From contig PXBQ01000424.1 of NCBI GenBank assembly GCA_003566875.1, forward strand, positions 1 to 6,790: a DNA stretch of 6,790 nucleotides, written 5' to 3'. The stretch comes from Spirochaetaceae bacterium (lineage in GTDB: Bacteria; Spirochaetota; Spirochaetia; DSM-27196; PXBQ01). The notes below the pieces were generated by a model that was not told the origin of the DNA, did no database searches, and saw only the letters and a list, made by a program, of their open reading frames with translations. The translations under genes and the position numbers were made by a program. This document shows positions 3,993 through 6,790 of this stretch, one piece after another (within the stretch, counting starts at the first letter, position 1; the number at the start of each line of letters is the position of its first letter).

Positions 3993-6758
3993 ATGAAGAA
4001 TCGATTCGGAAAGCTTCTGCTGGGCGCGCTAATGGCGTTCGCGATCAGCGCCACGTTCGCCCATGCACAGGGAACGTTTTCGGCATCGGCGACCCAGCCG
4101 ACCTTCGACGGGGCGGATCAGGGATACTTTGCCGACCCGGGCCCGGGCAGTCACGACGACAAATGGTGGACGGATACTGTGGGACACGGTCAGACCTTCA
4201 CGCTCACGGGGGATGTCCTGCTCAGCAGTGTGACGTTGAGACTCAGCACCACCAGGGCGCGACCAACCAAGGTGTATATTTTGCGCCTCGGCGCCGTCGA
4301 TACCGCCACCGGCACATTCTACGAGCTCCACTCAGAAGAAATCACCCAGGACGGAGAATGGAATTTCGATCCGGAGGATCCGGACGATCCCGCCCCCTCC
4401 CCTTACGGCACATGGACCCTCGATGAGCCCGTCGCCCTGCCGGGCCTTCCGGCGGGTGTCGTCTATGGCTTCGACCTCACCATGAAGAGCAGCTCTACCG
4501 CGTGGCAGTCCGGCATTCCCTATCCCAGGCGCGCAAACACGGACGTTTTCGCCGGCGGCGCCCGATACACGGTCAGTCGCGTCGGCAACGAGCCGCACCC
4601 CACCAGCATTTCGATTGCCGGCAGCACCGACCGCGAGTTCCACATCGGCATGACGGCCACGACGATCGAGGACACGACCGCGCCGAACCTGGTCTCCATC
4701 GAAGACCAGGTCGGCGGCGGTCCGATCTATGAAGACCAGGTGTGGGTGACTTACATCCTGAGCTTCGACAAGGCCATCGACGAATCCACCATCGACCTGT
4801 CCGTTTTCGAGAATCTCGGAACGGGCGTCAGCCTCGATTCCATTGTCTCGTTGAAAAACACCCCGTTCCCCGCGGCCTCAACGGTCGAGGTGATCTTCCA
4901 GGTTTCCGGTACCGGCACCCTCCAGTTGGGCATCAAGGACGACGCGGAAATCAAGGACTACTATGACAACGCGCTCGCCGTCCCGGTCAGCGACGACGTC
5001 ACGATCACGGTCAATGATGGACTCACGCCCAGCAGCGGCGTGCGCTACTGGGACGGCCCGAATGCTGACGGCGTGGGCGATGGTATGAGTGACGGAGGGA
5101 ATGGAAACTGGAATACCGTCACCAACAACTGGGACCAGGCCTTCGGGATCAAACGCATGGCGTGGGATAATACCAACGACGATGTCGCCGTCTTCGGGGG
5201 TACCGCAAACACCACCGTGACCGTGGAGGCAGACATCACGCTCGGGGGGCTGGTCATCAGCAATGCCAACACCACCACGTTCAACGGCGACTTCACCTTC
5301 AATTTCGCGGACGGCGGCAGCATCATCCACAACGCTTCCGGGAATCGCACCGCCACCATCAACCAGGCGATCACCAACGCGCCGTCGGTGACGATCGCGG
5401 CGGGCGAACGCCTGACCTTCAATTCCGGCAGCCGGACGCAGACCCTTGGAAATATCTTCGTCAATCCCCGGCAGGACGGCACGGCGGATAACATTATCAC
5501 GCTTCGTGGGACATCCACCGCCAACACCGCGGGCAATATCATACAGACCACGGGGAACAACCAGCAACGCACGTCCCTCGAAAAACGGGACGCGGGCACC
5601 TGGACAGTGGGCGACGTGCTGGGGCAGCACAACGCCCGCCTGCGGCTCTTCCTCTTCGATGCGGGCAGGCTCGTCGTCACGGGCGACATCACGAGTACCG
5701 AGTTCCTCTTCCAGAGCGCGGACACCACACTGGAGCTGAGGGGGGACGGCGAACTCACCACGGCCAGCTCGGTGATCAACCCGTTGCGCGGCACCATCGA
5801 CAACAACAGCGGCGGTCCCGTCACCTTCATCGGGAATCCCGGCATCACCTTTGCCGGCGACTTCACCCTCGCCCGCCACAGCTTGAATATGGGCACGGGC
5901 AATACCAACCTGGGTACCGCCGTCCGCAGCATCACCGTGGAGGATGAAACCTCGACGCTGACCTTCGGCGGCATCGTTTCCAATACCGGCGGTATCACCA
6001 AGCTCGGCGACGGCATCCTGGAGTTGACCGGGGCCAACACCTACAGCGGCGCCACCACGGTCTCCACCGGCACGCTGGCCCTCGTTGGCGGCAGCCAGGC
6101 CTCGGCGATCACGGTGGAAGACGGCGCCAAGCTCGGCTTCACCCTCGGTTCGCCGACGACATCATCCGCGTCGGTCACGCTGGATGGAGGCCACGGCATT
6201 GTCATCACCGGCACGGTCGATGGCGAGTCGGATTACCCGCTGATGGCGGCCGACGGAGGCTTCACCGGCGATCCGGCGCTCTTGGGGGTTTTCATGGACT
6301 ACAGCCTCCAGTTGCGGGCGGGCGGCACCGAACTGTGGCTGGCCCTCGACACGGGCGTCAGCCCCTACGACGACTGGGCGAATGGAAACGCCTTCGATGC
6401 CGACGGCAGCGGCGACGGCATCCCCAACGGCGTGGCCTGGGTGCTGGGCGCGGCGGATCCGACCGAAAACGTCCGCGACGAAGGACTGCTGCCGACGATC
6501 GAGGCGGATGGCGATCTGGTCAGCTTCACCTTCCGGCGCCTGAAAGCGGCAAATGACGATCCCAATACCGGGATCGAGGTCGAATACAGCACCGACCTGG
6601 CCGGCGCCTGGGACGTCGCGGACGATGCCGAAGACGGCATCGAGATCGATGTCGACGGCACGAATCCCGACGTCGATATCGTGACGGTCACGTTCGACAA
6701 GACCGAACTCGGGATCGGCGACCGCCTGTTCGTCCGCCTCCGCGTCGAGCAGCTCTAA
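3993..6758 (+). CDS. Large secreted protein with an autotransporter-associated beta-strand repeat and a C-terminal DxDGxGDGIPNG domain
   Basis: This 921-residue exported protein begins with a Sec signal peptide (MKNRFGK, hydrophobic core, likely cleavage AHA|Q near residue 26). Residues 27-220 look like a beta-sandwich of the carbohydrate-binding or jelly-roll kind (QTFTLTG near 67, YGFDLTM near 158, FAGGARYT near 186). Residues 228-341 look like an Ig-like domain (TTAPNLVSI start, TITVNDG end). From 350 (RYWDGPNADG, GNWNTVTNNW) to about 785 is a beta-helix-like passenger; a canonical autotransporter-associated repeat lies at 665-699 (GGITKLGDGILELTGANTYS onward). The tail (792-921) opens with DDWANGNAFDADGSGDGIPN and GVAWVLGA, then a strand-rich region to the end. 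There is no translocator barrel, no PEP-CTERM motif and no cysteine. GGAGG (3983-3987) precedes ATG 3993 by 5 nt. Probable role is cell-surface or extracellular adhesion or polysaccharide binding, controlled by the divergent regulator; ligand and function are not known. Confidence 0.85.
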   Translation: MKNRFGKLLLGALMAFAISATFAHAQGTFSASATQPTFDGADQGYFADPGPGSHDDKWWTDTVGHGQTFTLTGDVLLSSVTLRLSTTRARPTKVYILRLGAVDTATGTFYELHSEEITQDGEWNFDPEDPDDPAPSPYGTWTLDEPVALPGLPAGVVYGFDLTMKSSSTAWQSGIPYPRRANTDVFAGGARYTVSRVGNEPHPTSISIAGSTDREFHIGMTATTIEDTTAPNLVSIEDQVGGGPIYEDQVWVTYILSFDKAIDESTIDLSVFENLGTGVSLDSIVSLKNTPFPAASTVEVIFQVSGTGTLQLGIKDDAEIKDYYDNALAVPVSDDVTITVNDGLTPSSGVRYWDGPNADGVGDGMSDGGNGNWNTVTNNWDQAFGIKRMAWDNTNDDVAVFGGTANTTVTVEADITLGGLVISNANTTTFNGDFTFNFADGGSIIHNASGNRTATINQAITNAPSVTIAAGERLTFNSGSRTQTLGNIFVNPRQDGTADNIITLRGTSTANTAGNIIQTTGNNQQRTSLEKRDAGTWTVGDVLGQHNARLRLFLFDAGRLVVTGDITSTEFLFQSADTTLELRGDGELTTASSVINPLRGTIDNNSGGPVTFIGNPGITFAGDFTLARHSLNMGTGNTNLGTAVRSITVEDETSTLTFGGIVSNTGGITKLGDGILELTGANTYSGATTVSTGTLALVGGSQASAITVEDGAKLGFTLGSPTTSSASVTLDGGHGIVITGTVDGESDYPLMAADGGFTGDPALLGVFMDYSLQLRAGGTELWLALDTGVSPYDDWANGNAFDADGSGDGIPNGVAWVLGAADPTENVRDEGLLPTIEADGDLVSFTFRRLKAANDDPNTGIEVEYSTDLAGAWDVADDAEDGIEIDVDGTNPDVDIVTVTFDKTELGIGDRLFVRLRVEQL

Positions 6759-6763
6759 CCGCA

Positions 6764-6775
6764 CCGCGGCCGCGG
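6764..6775. other. 12-bp perfect palindrome after the secreted-protein gene
   Basis: CCGCGGCCGCGG begins 6 bp after the stop codon and is followed by GC-rich sequence to the window edge. It could be the first part of a terminator stem, but any downstream T run lies beyond the window. Confidence 0.25.
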
Positions 6776-6790
6776 GCCCCGCCCGCTGCC

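Noticed and set aside
3988..3996. ATG-AGA-TGA mini-frame overlapping the start of the secreted-protein gene
   Set aside because: GGAGG directly abuts this ATG, which leaves no spacing for initiation; the same site is well placed for ATG 3993.
4878..6040. Two long minus-strand open frames (about 330 codons each) opposite the secreted-protein gene
   Set aside because: They lack family motifs and convincing starts, and they follow the third-position GC bias of the plus-strand gene, whose domains are recognisable.

Overview
The window is GC-rich chromosomal DNA from a bacterium, most likely of the Planctomycetota-Verrucomicrobiota-Chlamydiota group (Verrucomicrobiota, Kiritimatiellota or Lentisphaerota). 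That placement is an inference from gene content: a XylR-type regulator (LacI-like sensor fused to an AraC HTH) sits divergently beside a large secreted protein with an autotransporter-associated beta-strand repeat and a D-x-D-G-x-G-D-G-I-P-N-G tail, and the gaps carry 7-bp-unit repeats. No rRNA, tRNA, CRISPR array, transposase or phage gene was seen.

Layout. Bases 1-124 hold the last 40 codons of a plus-strand gene whose end resembles the closing strands of an outer-membrane barrel. A pirin-family cupin follows (249-1154, +). Its last 11 bases overlap, tail to tail, a minus-strand thiol peroxidase of the Bcp/PrxQ family (1144-1608). Next is a gap of about 360 bp with repeats and hairpins (1609-1967). 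A small lipoprotein gene follows (1968-2399, +). It converges on the XylR-like regulator gene (2487-3698, -), whose 3' end runs into a 7-bp-unit repeat that encodes the last residues of the protein. A 294-bp divergent control region (3699-3992) separates the regulator from a 921-residue, cysteine-free secreted protein (3993-6758, +) that nearly fills the rest of the window.

How the genes may work together. Pirin and Bcp are both linked to redox or oxidative-stress physiology in other bacteria, but they face each other and need not be co-regulated. The regulator and the secreted protein form a divergent pair. A pair of GCAATNCTT half-sites 22 bp apart lies between them, the second overlapping a TTGACT hexamer. 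This suggests that a ligand sensed by the regulator, probably a sugar by family precedent, controls the secreted protein. The lipoprotein has no recognisable partner here.

No clearly unprecedented system is evident. The items most worth following are the repeat-derived C-terminus of the regulator, the two distinct heptamer arrays on either side of the lipoprotein gene, the candidate operator, and the secreted protein's lack of both a translocator barrel and a PEP-CTERM anchor.
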